Assembly (NCBI GenBank): GCA_947034885.2
Contig: OX344750.2
Span: 16,362,053 to 16,426,052, forward strand
Origin: Thuidium tamariscinum
Lineage: Eukaryota > Streptophyta > Bryopsida > Hypnales > Thuidiaceae
DNA length: 64,000 nt
Direction: 5' to 3'
The position numbers and the translations under genes are program-made. A model generated the notes under the pieces. That model was given only the letters and a program-made list of their open reading frames with translations, made no database searches and had not been told where the DNA came from. Shown here piece after piece: positions 49,835 to 61,605 of this stretch. Positions within the stretch are counted from its first letter, which is position 1; each line of letters opens with the position of its first letter.

Positions 49835-52800
49835 ATGGAAAGAGTCAAGAGGACAAGAATTCCTTCTGTGAAAGGACTAGAGTTGTGTGCCTCTCAATAT
49901 TTTCCAAGAGGTCGTGGAGGTGGACATGGGCGTGGTAGGAATAGGGATGATGCGAGAGAAGAGGCAATAGCTCAAAAAATTGTAGAAGGAAGATCTTCAA
50001 ATCCTTACATTTCAGTTGTATCTCCATCTATCGATGTTGAGGTCATTCCACTGAGCTCCCTTCCTGAGCAAGTGCAAAATGCTTCAAATGAAAATCTCCA
50101 ACCTGATCCATTCAACATAGGAATAGATTTTTCTTCTCCAAGTCTTTCTGGAGTTGACTTATTGGAAGAGCCAAAATTTGATTTGATATTATCAAACTTT
50201 GGTTTTGCTAATAACTTCGACGACAATGCCTCTGCATTTTCAGAGAGTGAAATCAATATCGATTCTTTCATTCCGATGTCCCTTGCTAACGATGAGAAAT
50301 TTGCCAATGTAGTTCCTTCATTTCTAGCAAATCAAAGTGATTCTTTGCCTACTACAAGTTGGTCAAGTGAAAACCTTTCAATTCCATTGGAATATGTTTC
50401 ATCCCAAGCAAGTAGTGAGAAACTAGTAGGTGGTTTTTTAAAATATGACCTAGCAAGAGTACAAAGCATTTTGAGTAGTAGTGAAAATCCAAGTGTCAAA
50501 GCAGATACATGGCAAAGAAATTGTTTTGACCAGTGGAGAATAGCTTGCGGATTGCAAACATGTGACTCTATAGAGAAACTACCATTGCAAGAGTTTGGAA
50601 CTTTGCTTACCAAATTTTTTAGCATGCTGTACAAGAAAAATGGAGAATTATACCCAAGTGGAACCATTATAAATCTCCTACAAGCTTTCAATAGGATCCT
50701 TTGTCATGCACAAGAAGAACATATAATCTTGATTGGAGTTAGTGAACCTCAATTTAACATTAAAAAACACCCTTGGTTTATAGGTGCAACTAAAGTAGTA
50801 GTAGATGCTATAAAACGTAGCAGAGATGCAGGAGCCACTAAGAAGAGACGTAAAGTAGACGGCATTAGTTTCCAACAAGAGCAAATTTTTCTCTCACATC
50901 CATGCAACATGGCCGTGCATCCTTCTGGCTGTCAGAAACGGTTTGCTTGGTTCTGTGTTACAGAATTCTTGATAAGAGGTGGTTCAGAGTTACACAAACT
51001 ACTTATTTCTGACTTCTCTTTAGAAAAAGATGAAAATGGTGAAGCATTTTTAAGGTGAGTCATACCATAATGATTTTTTGTGATTAAGTTCCTTTATATC
51101 TAGGTCATTGCAAGAAAGGGCGTCCGTTTTTGTAGCGTTCTGGATTTGGACGCTTTTTTTTTCGAGAGTACTATTTAATTAGAAAAACAATTTTAAAAAA
51201 ACATGAAAAATATACAAAATGCATATACCTTAAAGAAGAAGGTTCCCTATGAAGGAAAAGCTTTGGAAAATTCTTTAAGTAGGAGAATTAGAAAAGTGCC
51301 AGAACTCATGAAAATGGGCATATTTAGATTTTAATTTGTAAAAAATAGGAAAAGTTATTTTTCTCAAATCTAAAAATTGGCCATTTGGTTAGAGTTGATG
51401 GTGATGAGATTTTACCAAAAAAATTATCTTAATACCATCATCAATGTTCAAAAATTGCATGCAATGGGAGTGCTGTTTGCATGCATGTGGAGGACATAAA
51501 ATAATGTATTTTTAGATTCCCTTTGGTAGGAATATGCTTTCCTACTATGCAAATGCACCATGAAAATTTCAGCTTTAGATCATTAAATTTGGGGACTCCG
51601 AACGTAGTAAGAATCCCTAAACCTCTGTTTGTGACAAATTAAGAAAAATGATTTTTAAATGTAAAATTATTATTTTTAATTTATGAAAAATAAGGGATGT
51701 GAAAACCATCAAGTTAGAGAGGTCCAATAATTATTTCATATTGTTAGATCTTTAGATTCAAAAGTTATAGCAGAAAAGAATGACGTCACTTCCATTGTGA
51801 CAGAGAATAGGACCGGCGTTTCTTGCAATGCCCCATTTCATATATTTTTACTTGATGTTTCAATTTTTAGGAATATTATTGTCATTTAATATTGTATTGA
51901 GTTTGTTGGTGACTAGTTGTAGATATGATGAGCGGTTGTCAAAAGTGAACAAGCCGTCAATTAAACGCTTTCAATAGGAGCATTTCCGTCCCCCGATTTC
52001 ATCTTGCAATAGAGATGTTATAGAAACATTTTCTACCTTACTAGCACACATGCCAGAAGAGTCCAAGAATGTTGGCCCTCTTTTTTTTGTCACCGATTCA
52101 AAATGCTAGATTGGTTATTTGGTATAAAAAAGGTATCCCCGTAGGTGAGAGTACAATTAGAAGGTGGATTTAGGGTATGATGGCCGATGTAGGAATAGAA
52201 GGGGATTTTACTAATAAGAGTGGTCGAGTTACAGCAATTACACGCATGTCAATTGCTCAAGTTCCAAGAGACATCATAACAAGAGTCACTGGTCACCGTA
52301 ATGAGAAAACTCTCGCGAGGTATGATCAGAGTGCTTCTTTAAAGCAAAAGGCAGCACAAGCTTTAAGTCGTCAACCGTACGACACCATTACAGGAGGAGC
52401 AGTATTGAGTTTTAATGATCATTATGAGAAAGAGCTCGAAGGTTGGCATCGCAAGCAAATTTTGAACCCAAGTAACCAGAGTGAACTTCCAAGTCAACTA
52501 CATTTACAACAGTTCAACATGCTTAGTGGACCAAATGCACAAGGTAAATATTTTATTTATCAATATTTGATTAGATCAAGCCTCCTATATCTTCAATCAT
52601 TATTTTATAAGGTATACATGTTTTGAATTGGTGAATTTGATTGCATGTAATCTTGTGTGATTTTCAAATGTTCAAGAAATTATATATGGTGGACCAAAAG
52701 ATTCAATTGAACGTGAAGTCCGAAGTCTGGATGATGATTTTTAGGAGACTCTCGATTTGGATCTCCTTGAGAGGACTTTAGAAGCCTCAAGGAAGTCTAA

Positions 52801-53065
52801 GTTATTCAAAGAGAAGTGGAAAAAATCGATGCTTGAGCACTCAATTAAACATCAAGCATATGGAATCCCTGAAATTTCAAGTTCAATCACTCCTGATTTC
52901 AGAATGTCTCCAGGTCCATCAGTAATTGCAAGTCCAGCAATAAATGTAAGTCCCATCAAGCTCAGCACACCTACAAGTAATCAACAACCATTTGAAGCGA
53001 AGAATGTTCAAGTTCTAATGAGTTGTGTTGAAGTAATTGTGCCAAAGGATATTGGAGGCAGTTGA
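49835..53065 (+). pseudogene. Crypton-like (DUF3504) tyrosine recombinase, three exons, interrupted
   Basis: Exons 49835-51054, 51917-52543 and 52677-53065 join in phase (2, then 1). The N-terminus has an RG-rich patch and acidic Ser-rich linker. The core-binding part includes KADTWQRNCFDQWRIACGL and FFSMLYKKNGELYPSGTI. The catalytic part shows Arg in LIRGGSELHKL, then PIQNARLVIWYKKGIPVGES, SGRVTAITRM, TGHRNEKTLARY with the Tyr nucleophile. This order is that of the DUF3504/Crypton family. The first His of the His-x-x-Arg box is Lys (TNKSGR). Interruptions: TAG 51975, T8-run frameshift 52081-52088 (T7 restores LSPIQN), TAG 52171, TAG 52742. The end is TGA. No terminal repeats are expected for Cryptons, and the element borders are unknown. 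Confidence 0.8.
51103..51833. mobile_element. ATTGCAAGAAAC-family element, copy B, inside the Crypton intron
   Basis: Left end GGTCATTGCAAGAAAGGGCG; right end on the minus strand GGGCATTGCAAGAAACGCCG. 731 of the 862 nt of the intron 51055-51916 are this element. The internal block is in the opposite orientation to copy C. Confidence 0.8.
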
Positions 53066-55070
53066 ACCTTCCACAGTTCAATGGAAACTTTTCAAATTGT
53101 GTTTTTCATATCAACATTGGTGATGCAAATCATGATGAGAGTAGGTGCAACAAAAAATAGTGATTTTGTTAAATTCATAAATAGGTGGGTAATTGGAAAT
53201 AGATTTTGGATGTTGAATGGACATTAGTGAAGTTTCAATGTTGCATTGAAGTTCAATAGTCTCATGAACTTACTACACAAAGTTAGGTGAATTCAGCAAA
53301 CTCGTGAATTCAGTAGTTGAAGCTACATGGATTAGTAGTGACAGCTAAGATAATACCACTTGAAAGTAACAATTAAAGAGATTTTGAAAACTTGCTATTT
53401 TTTTACATATTATATGATATTTTATAACATAACACAAATTGATCATTGTTGCGATCATTGCCCATGGGTTGAGCTTCCAATACTCCATTGCATATATGAT
53501 TATCACAATCAAATGGTTACACTTGTGATGGACCATGCCAATTTTACTTCCCATTGTATATTAATATTGCAATTGAATTGATATGCCTGTAATGGACCAT
53601 GGCAATTTAGCTTTTGAACATTGAATTCATTAGAGCATAAGATATCTGGAACATAATTTTTGCATGGAATTGTAAATTGATAAACAAGATATTGTCTTCA
53701 AGGAATAATTCCAAAGGTAGTTTTCTAACATGTTGTACATATTGCATCCTTCCCTGGTACATTAAAATCTCAAAATCAATTGTTGTGATTTACAATACAA
53801 ATTATGGTTGCATTTACTGTAATGACTTAGATTCAAGTCTATCAAAAAATTTATCATAATTCATCAATTTGAATGAATCGAATGCAAAGTCACGAGCATT
53901 CTACTTTTGGATTGAGAAGGACCCGAAGATACACTGTGAAATCCAAATTATTGAAGAATCGAATAGAATCGCACAGTTTCGATCATCCTTGAATGTAAGC
54001 TTGTAAAGAATTAGTTTTATAAATTGATGTATTCTTGGTGAAAAGTTAGGTAAGTTCAGGAGTCACTAGATGAAATTAGGTAAATCCTCACTCATTGTTT
54101 ACTAAATTCACACTGGTTGGTGTTAAAATTAGGTGAATCTTCACTCATTGTTTACTAAATTCACACTAGTTGGTGTTAGCAAGATATCTGTTAGATTTCT
54201 CACTGCGGACCAATGAAATTTCTGCTTTGTACCATCTTGTTGGAAATTTGCACAACTGAGAGTGAGCATTATCAACCTTAATCTCCTTCTCCTGAACCAA
54301 TTGAAACATGCCACGATGGTGAAACTCTCTTGGATCGACATTATGAATTAAGTACAAATTGTTCTAGATCGGAATTGTTAAATTATGTTCGGTGCCCTCC
54401 TGTGGCGGAATCTCTAGATCGAAGGATGTGTACGTCTTAAGCTTAGAATTATAGTATAGCTACTTCGGAGAAGTCACGTTTTACGTGTCTTATATTTGCA
54501 ATTAAGCACTCTCAGGTCATTTCGAAGTTCACAGCAAGCGAGCTAGCGACTCAAAGGAAAGATCTGCGACGTACAGGATATGCATAGTTGGGTGAAGTAA
54601 TTCAAGAAGACTGAAGAATGATCAATTGGCACCTTCAAAAACTGCTACCTGAAGCTAAACTCATGATTGAGAACATTATGTTTGAACAACAGATTTCTGG
54701 GCTTTTTTGTGTTTTTTTTGCGATTTGTCGTCAATTTGCACCAAGGTAATTGGTGCCTAGCCCACCAAGCCCTTGGGACTCACTTAAACAGTAAAATCTA
54801 GGATGAATTTGTTAAAAAAAAAACTTCAAATTGATGAAAACAAAATCTTGGATGAAATTGCCAAATTGTGGATGAAAACATAATTATGGATATGTGATAT
54901 GTGTTATTCTCCCTCCAATATGTGGATGAATGTTGAAATTTGGAGCACCACTATAACATTTAACATCACCACTTTGGCACTTCATTGAAAAAAAATTTAA
55001 GACTTAAAAAAACCTTTTCTGAAGGCTAGCCTACATTGAGTTGTTCTACAAGGTCACTTCTTAAATTCCA
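53066..55070. other. AT-rich DNA downstream of the Crypton-like gene
   Basis: No gene supported. It holds the 53 bp duplication at 54073-54178. Confidence 0.5.
54073..54178 (+). repeat. tandem duplication, period 53 bp
   Basis: AAATTAGGTAAATCCTCACT and AAATTAGGTGAATCTTCACT start two near-identical units. Confidence 0.9.
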
Positions 55071-55150
55071 CTAGTACAAGTACTCATTTTTACTTGTGTT
55101 TGAACTTCAACTAGTACTAGTACTCATTTTTACTTGTGTTTGAAGTTCAA
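55071..55150 (+). repeat. tandem duplication, period 40 bp, next to a MITE
   Basis: Two 40 bp units starting CTAGTACAAGTACTC and CTAGTACTAGTACTC. The second ends exactly at the left border of copy C. Confidence 0.9.
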
Positions 55151-55929
55151 GGTCATTGCAAGAAACGGTGCTACTATTTTGTTGTCACAATTGGACATAC
55201 TCTCTCATTGTCCGCAATAACTTTTAGAGCACAAGTCGAATGACCATGAAATTTTTATTGAAGATGTATAACTTTATTTTTATCAAATCTCTTATTTTTT
55301 AGAAATTAAAAAAAATCATTTTATATTTAAAATCTATTTTTGTTAATTTGTCACAAGTTGAGGTTTAGGGGTTTTTACTACGTTATGAGCCCCTAAATTT
55401 AAATATTTGGAGTTGAAACTTTCATGGTCTACTTCCATAATAAAAAAACTTGTATCTACCAAAAGAAATCTAAAAATACATTATTTTATGTCCTCCACAT
55501 GAGTACAAACAACACTTCTGTTGCGCACAATTTTTGAACATTGAAGATGGTTCTTGGATCTTTTTTTTGGTGAAATGTCATCAATATCAACTCTTCCTAA
55601 ATGAAATATTTTTAGTTTTTAAGAAAATTCCTTTTTGTATTTTCTATAAATTCAAATGTGAAATTACAATGACAAAACTACTATCATGAGATTTTGCACT
55701 TTTCTAGTTTACCTACTGAGGAAATTTTTCAATACTTTTCATTCTTAGGGTACTTTATTTATTTATTTATATATATATATATATGTATGTATGTATGTAT
55801 GTATATCTATATGAAACTTATTTTTTACCTTTTTTAAAAATTATTTTTAAAATTTTAAAGTATTCCCAAAAAAAATAGGAGTACTGTGAAAAATGCTACA
55901 CTTTTTGAACGCTGTTTCTTGCAATGACC
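55151..55929. mobile_element. ATTGCAAGAAAC-family element, copy C
   Basis: Ends GGTCATTGCAAGAAACGGTG and, on the minus strand, GGTCATTGCAAGAAACAGCG. It includes the family block with ATTTGTCACAAG and TTTAGGGGTTTTTA, and a TTTA/TA/TATG microsatellite at 55754-55806. Confidence 0.8.
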
Positions 55930-56329
55930 CTTTAAGTCTTCAATCTACATAATTACCACAATGACAATGAGTGATCAAGGCCATTGTTTCTTAGATTAAG
56001 CTTAAACATGGATAAAGTAGGCAAATTCTATATCAATCATTAACCTAATACCATCCAACTGTAGCCTATCCATCATTGAATCTATAGAGAGAATTTGTTG
56101 TCGTACTACATGCTTTAGCTTCACTTAATATGAAATTAAGGTAGCATTTATTGTTGTCATAGATTCTCATTCTAAAATCAACAAAGGTCCTACACTTATG
56201 TAATATTAGGTCAATGGTTGGTATTCGCTTTGCCTCTCTTATATAATAATAAGTGTGTTTGTATTAGATGGAAGATGTACTCTTCATGATGAATAGAGAT
56301 TTCTCTTATGCTTTCTTTTTTCGTAGTGT

Positions 56330-56920
56330 ATAGTGGGGTACCAATCAAAATGTCGTTTTCGAATTCGAAGTGAGAAAATTTTTAGTACTGCCAACTTTGA
56401 AAGCCTCTCGAGAGCTCAAAAACTGGTATTTTACCACGAAATTTTTTCCATAGCATCATCTTTAAGTTAATTATATGTATCCCAAATTTCAAGGCCAAAA
56501 GATTCACCCAAGAAAAGTTATTCAAAATCTACCAACATGGGTAGTGGTGAGAAACATTTCACTACTTTCAACTTTGACACCTTCCTAAGGATTGAGTTTT
56601 TTTTTCTTTTGACTTGAAATTTTTGTCATGAAACAATCTCTATGTTTTTAATATGTATAAAAATTTCAAGGTAAAACAATAAATTCATAAAAAGATATTT
56701 GAAATCTCCCAACAAGTGTAGTTTTGAGAAAATTTTCACAATTGCCAACTTTGACACCCTCTCAAGGGCTGAAAAATTGGTTTCTTACCATGAATTTATT
56801 TTTGTGAAGTCATCTCTATGTTGATAATATGTACTACAAATTTCAAGTTCAAATGAATAACTAAAACTAAGATATACAAAATCTCCCAACATGTGTAAAA
56901 CAGTCAAATCTAAAACAGTC
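56330..56920 (+). repeat. tandem array, period 177 bp, about three copies
   Basis: CAACTTTGA marks units at 56392, 56569 and 56746, exactly 177 bp apart. Units share AAATTTCAAG and AAATCTxCCAACA. It lies in AT-rich non-coding DNA and is followed by a degenerate array of about 33 bp units (GATGTTTGAAATCTA) to 57060. Confidence 0.8.
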
Positions 56921-57060
56921 ATAGATTTTTGAAATCTACATGTGTTGTAGATGTTTGAAATCTATACTTGTCCAAGATGTTTCAAACCGTGCAATTTGAA
57001 ATCCACATGTGTCCTAGATGTTTGAAATCTATACCATTCCTAGATGTGAGTTTTCAATTT

Positions 57061-57704
57061 AGACCTTGCGGTTTAAAAAATGGCATAAGAAATACCACCA
57101 TTTTAATAAAATTCACCATTCTGGCATTTCATTGAAAATGAACCCCTCCAAAAGAAACCTGTTTTTGAATGTTGGTCTACATTGAGTTGTTATGCAAGAT
57201 CACCTCTTAAACTCAAGAAGGAAGAGAAAAGCATGAGAATCAAAGATAGAGAGAGCAGATATACAAACCTTCCTTTCTTGCATCCCTACCTACATCTACA
57301 TGTCTTTATCTTCTTTATTCTTAGTCTAAACGTCTATAAATCTAAGGTCATTTTTTGGGTCAAAAAAACACTCAAATTTGCCATCTATGCCCGGGGAGGA
57401 CACTTCCCGTTTTTTAATAACCTACGTGCGGCGGAATATAGGGTACATTTAAATAATCTTAGGTAAAATTTATAAGAAATTTACATATAAATTAGGGGAC
57501 ATTAAAAGTGGCATGTCCTTTATAAGTAATATAGGGAACCAAAAAATATGGTCCATTAGAATTTAGGTAGATATAAATTAGGGGCAAAAGAATGGAATTC
57601 TAGGAAAAAAATCTAGTAGGTTCAATTAATATTTATAGTACTAGTCAGATACAGCTCAAGATACAGGTACTATAGTGTATCTACAGCTCATCTACGGCAT
57701 ATCT
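57061..57704. other. AT-rich DNA without a gene
   Basis: Only a chance 94-codon frame; no homology recognised. Confidence 0.5.
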
Positions 57705-58437
57705 TTAACCCTGAAATGTCGGGCCTATGACCACTGGTTTAAGGCTGCATTCTCTGCCACTCAGTTTGTTGCCATTTTGTAATCAGATGCGTATGAAAAA
57801 TTTTATTTTTATTTTTCAGAGATGAAATTGCATGTCCTCTGTACTTCACAGAAATTTCAGATTTTTTTGAGGAAAATTGTATTTTCTGAAATTTTTTGAA
57901 GGAAAAATGAAAAAAAATCATATCAAATAGAAAATAACCTCTAAAAATATGAAAATTTCACCATGTGCAAAAATTACAGTGAAAATTATCATGGTGTAAA
58001 CTAATTTACCGTGTACATCTATAATTAGAAAGTAATGGACATTAAAAATACAACCAAAGTGCAAACTGCAATAAAATATTCATTTTTATAAAATTTTACA
58101 AAATTTCAATTGGAGTAGGAACTGGAGGAGAGGACCTTGATTTCATTAGTTGGGCTCTAACTCAAAAAATGTCATTTTCAAGGAGAAATTTTAGATTTTG
58201 TCAATTTCTCAAAATACATTAAAATGGCAAATTTTGTCATCCGTTTTCTCTAATTACTTCTCAACTACATAAAAACAAACATTGGTTAGACTAAAAATTG
58301 AATTGGAGACTCTTTACAACTCAATATGAAAGGTCACTAAAATAAAATGAAAAAAAAAACTATTGTTCAGGTCTTCTTGGGCCCCTGTAAAGCCTGCCGA
58401 ATGCCAAAAATTGGTACCGGCGGCGCTTAGGGGTTAA
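57705..58437 (+). mobile_element. piggyBac-type non-autonomous element (TTAA MITE), copy 2
   Basis: TTAA at 57705-57708 and 58434-58437. The element (57709-58433) starts CCCTGAAATGTCGGGCC and ends GGCGGCGCTTAGGGG. It aligns end to end with 4886-5611 in the same orientation. Confidence 0.85.
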
Positions 58438-60876
58438 GTCATATCTTTAAGTCATATCTAACTCCATTGATGTTTGCAATCTGGTTGGGTGCAGGAGTTT
58501 GTGCTATGAACGACCTCTCTGAAGTTTGGGTAGCACCATGTCATAGAGCTTGATTTTGTTTTTTCACATGTAATTGAGGGCATTAGAACGGTATATTTTT
58601 GATGTAATTTTTTTATATGAGGCATATATTTGTGGTCATATTTCACAAATGAACTTCATGTCTGTGTTTTTAAACACATTTTTGTCCCTAAAATCTCTTC
58701 AATACTTTTTCAACCCTAATGTCTTGCTTTTCATGCATGTATTTGTGTTGTATTTGTATTCATGCATTGTTATAACTTGAATCTTTTTTTCTATAAGGTA
58801 TTTCTTAGTTACTTGTATTTTCATTAGTTTTTTTGTTAGTTTTTTTCCTTACAAAGAAAATAGCCTCTAATATATTCCTTTGGCCTACATATTATAAGTA
58901 ATGATAGATATGATAATATGGGTAATTTTTTTGCTTTATGTAATAATAGGGGTCCTTTAAATGCTTTTTAGGAGGTAAATAGCCCCCCAAAAAATACCCC
59001 ATCGCCACACGTGGGTCCCCCAAATACACAAGAAGTGTCCTCCCTGAACCATTAGCATGCACAACTTAGATAATTTAATCATTTTTGCTAAATCAATGCA
59101 CATATCTTGACTATTAAGTTTACTATAGCTAATGGCTTTGTTCAAAGCTCTAGGAATTGATTTTCCTAGAGTGTGTAACTTCTATGTATTGCTATCCACA
59201 TCAATTTTTTTTTTCATTTATTTTTTCAAAAATGGATTTATATTTATTCCCCCCCCCCCCCCGCCCTATATGAGCTCTCCATTATTCTTTAGAATTAAAA
59301 TTTTTACTACAAAGGAGACAAATATGTTTAATAGAAGACATTTTGTTTACTAAATTATTTTGTATACCACCAATTTGGCTATAATTTTTGAGTATTGTTG
59401 GATATAGGTTTTCCAATGATTCTATCCAAGATTTGAAAGTTGGTTGTAAAACCTTGTAAAACTTTGTTGTTTGAGGGTTGTTTGAGTTGTTTGTTATTAA
59501 AGAAATGGTATATTTTTTTAGAGTTTGATAATCCCATCTTTCCTTTTCTCTTCATGAGAATTGTATGTATATTTTTTCTTGATCATATGTAGAAAAGAAT
59601 GTTATTCATGTTCAATGGCCAATTTAAGTCTCCCATCTCTCATTCAATTATCTATTACTCAATATTCTTATATCATTTTCAAAGCCATTTTATACACTAG
59701 CATTGCAACAAAAGCAAAAAATTTAGAGCCATAATCCCATCTCCTAATTCCTCACATTCTTGTATAGAGTAAAAGATCAACAAGTACTTAGGATTTCAAT
59801 ATAGTTTGAAAAAAAAGATTATGTATGAAACCCACTTTGGATCTTATGATCCCTATCTAGTTTTCAAATAAGGTAGAAGTATACAAGTGTGACACTTATT
59901 CAAGATTAGCACATCTTGACAGTAACTATAACATAAAATGATGTGTAATTGTTACGAAATGGCTTAGGAAACCAACAAAATTGGTTTTGTATTTTTTTGA
60001 GTTTGTATAAATATAATATTAATTTTTGAAATCAACTATATAGATTCACTTCCTATGGTCAATAAACTAATACCAAAGTAGGTATGAAAAGATCCAATTA
60101 ATAGTGATACACTCTAACCTAAACCAAGCGTATGTGACTTATTAATTCTTAAAAGAATTCTTGGAATCATTCTTGTCTACTTTGGATTCACTTGCAATTG
60201 GATTTGGGACTTTTTATAGGTGTCAAAGAACAAATTGTGTTACATATAGGTGCTTCTATCTTATAAAAATGTCTATTATCATTTTTCATTAATATAGACC
60301 ATAGGGTGCGTGATAAATGGAAAAGACCAAAAAAATTTGGAATAAAAATCCCATGATCTTTCTTACATTATTGAAATGAATTGTAAATCTCATAAATGTT
60401 ATATATTTAATCTAATTTGGCGGAATGGATTATAGATGTGAGGTTATATCCAAGAACAAACTTGCACATTTACTCTTGCATTTTGTTATCTAATGCATAA
60501 GTATTGTTGCCATTATGCAACCTTAAGATATAACACACAAGTTAGAAGAAAGAATACATAAGTCAACATGCTTTAGATTCCCTATGCCTTACTGATTTGT
60601 AGGATTTCAAGAATGATAATGTATAGAATTAGAAGAGGCTAAAACTCTAGTTACATCCAAAAATATACTAGAACCATCTAACCAACATCTAAATATTTTG
60701 TACATGACTTTCACCTAAGTCAATTTTGCCAACTCCATCAAACCCAAATCATAATATACATAAAAAATCGTCACCTTGTGAACATTGAAAGAGACTACAA
60801 ATAAATACTTTTAAACACCACAATGGATTTTTAATATATGACTTTCATTCAAATCTTTGTTTCAAATTCTTAGAAA
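58438..60876. other. AT-rich DNA without a gene
   Basis: Low-complexity DNA, with a run of 14 C at 59249-59262. Confidence 0.55.
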
Positions 60877-61605
60877 GGTGATTGTAAAAAAGGGTTATTT
60901 TTTTTGGCATCACAATGGAAGTGACTTTCATGCCATCGATTATAACTTTTGGGGCATTAAGCCAATTTACTTGAAATTTTTATTGAAGATGGCTAACTTG
61001 ATAATAATGAGGATTTTCATTTTTCAGAATTTCATTACAAATTTCCAAAAATCATTTTTTAATGAAATTTTAAATTAGCTAATTTGTCACACTTTATGAT
61101 TTAGGGTTTTTTTAACCCCCATGGAGTACCCAAAAATAATAATATAGACTTAAAATTTTATATGGTTTATTCCCACAGTAGAGAGTCATGTGTCTACCAA
61201 ATTTTTTTAAAACACTTTTTAATATCCTCTACATTCATGCAAACATAGACTTCTTATGCATGCAATTCTAAACATTGAAAACGATTTCAAAATCATTCCA
61301 TTGGTGAAATTTCATCACCATCAATCATTCCCAAATTTCCAATTTAAAAAAAAAATTCCAATTTTAAAAAAATTAAAGTTTAAAGGTACTAATTTTCATG
61401 AGATTTTGCACTTTTCTAGTTCCAGTAGTTAAAGAATTTTTTTAAGCTTTTCCTTGCTAGGATATCTTCTTCTTAAAGGTTTATACATTAAACATATTTT
61501 TTACATTTTTACGAAACTATTTTTCTGATTTTAAAGTAGTCTCAAAAAATTTATAAATACTATGCAAAATGAAATAAGAAGTGAGAGGCCGTTCTTGCAA
61601 TCACC
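60877..61605. mobile_element. ATTGCAAGAAAC-family element, copy D (decayed left end)
   Basis: Right end on the minus strand GGTGATTGCAAGAACGGCC. Left end GGTGATTGTAAAAAAGG is mutated. The family block with TTTGTCACACTTTATGATTT and TAGGGTTTTT is present. Confidence 0.7.
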
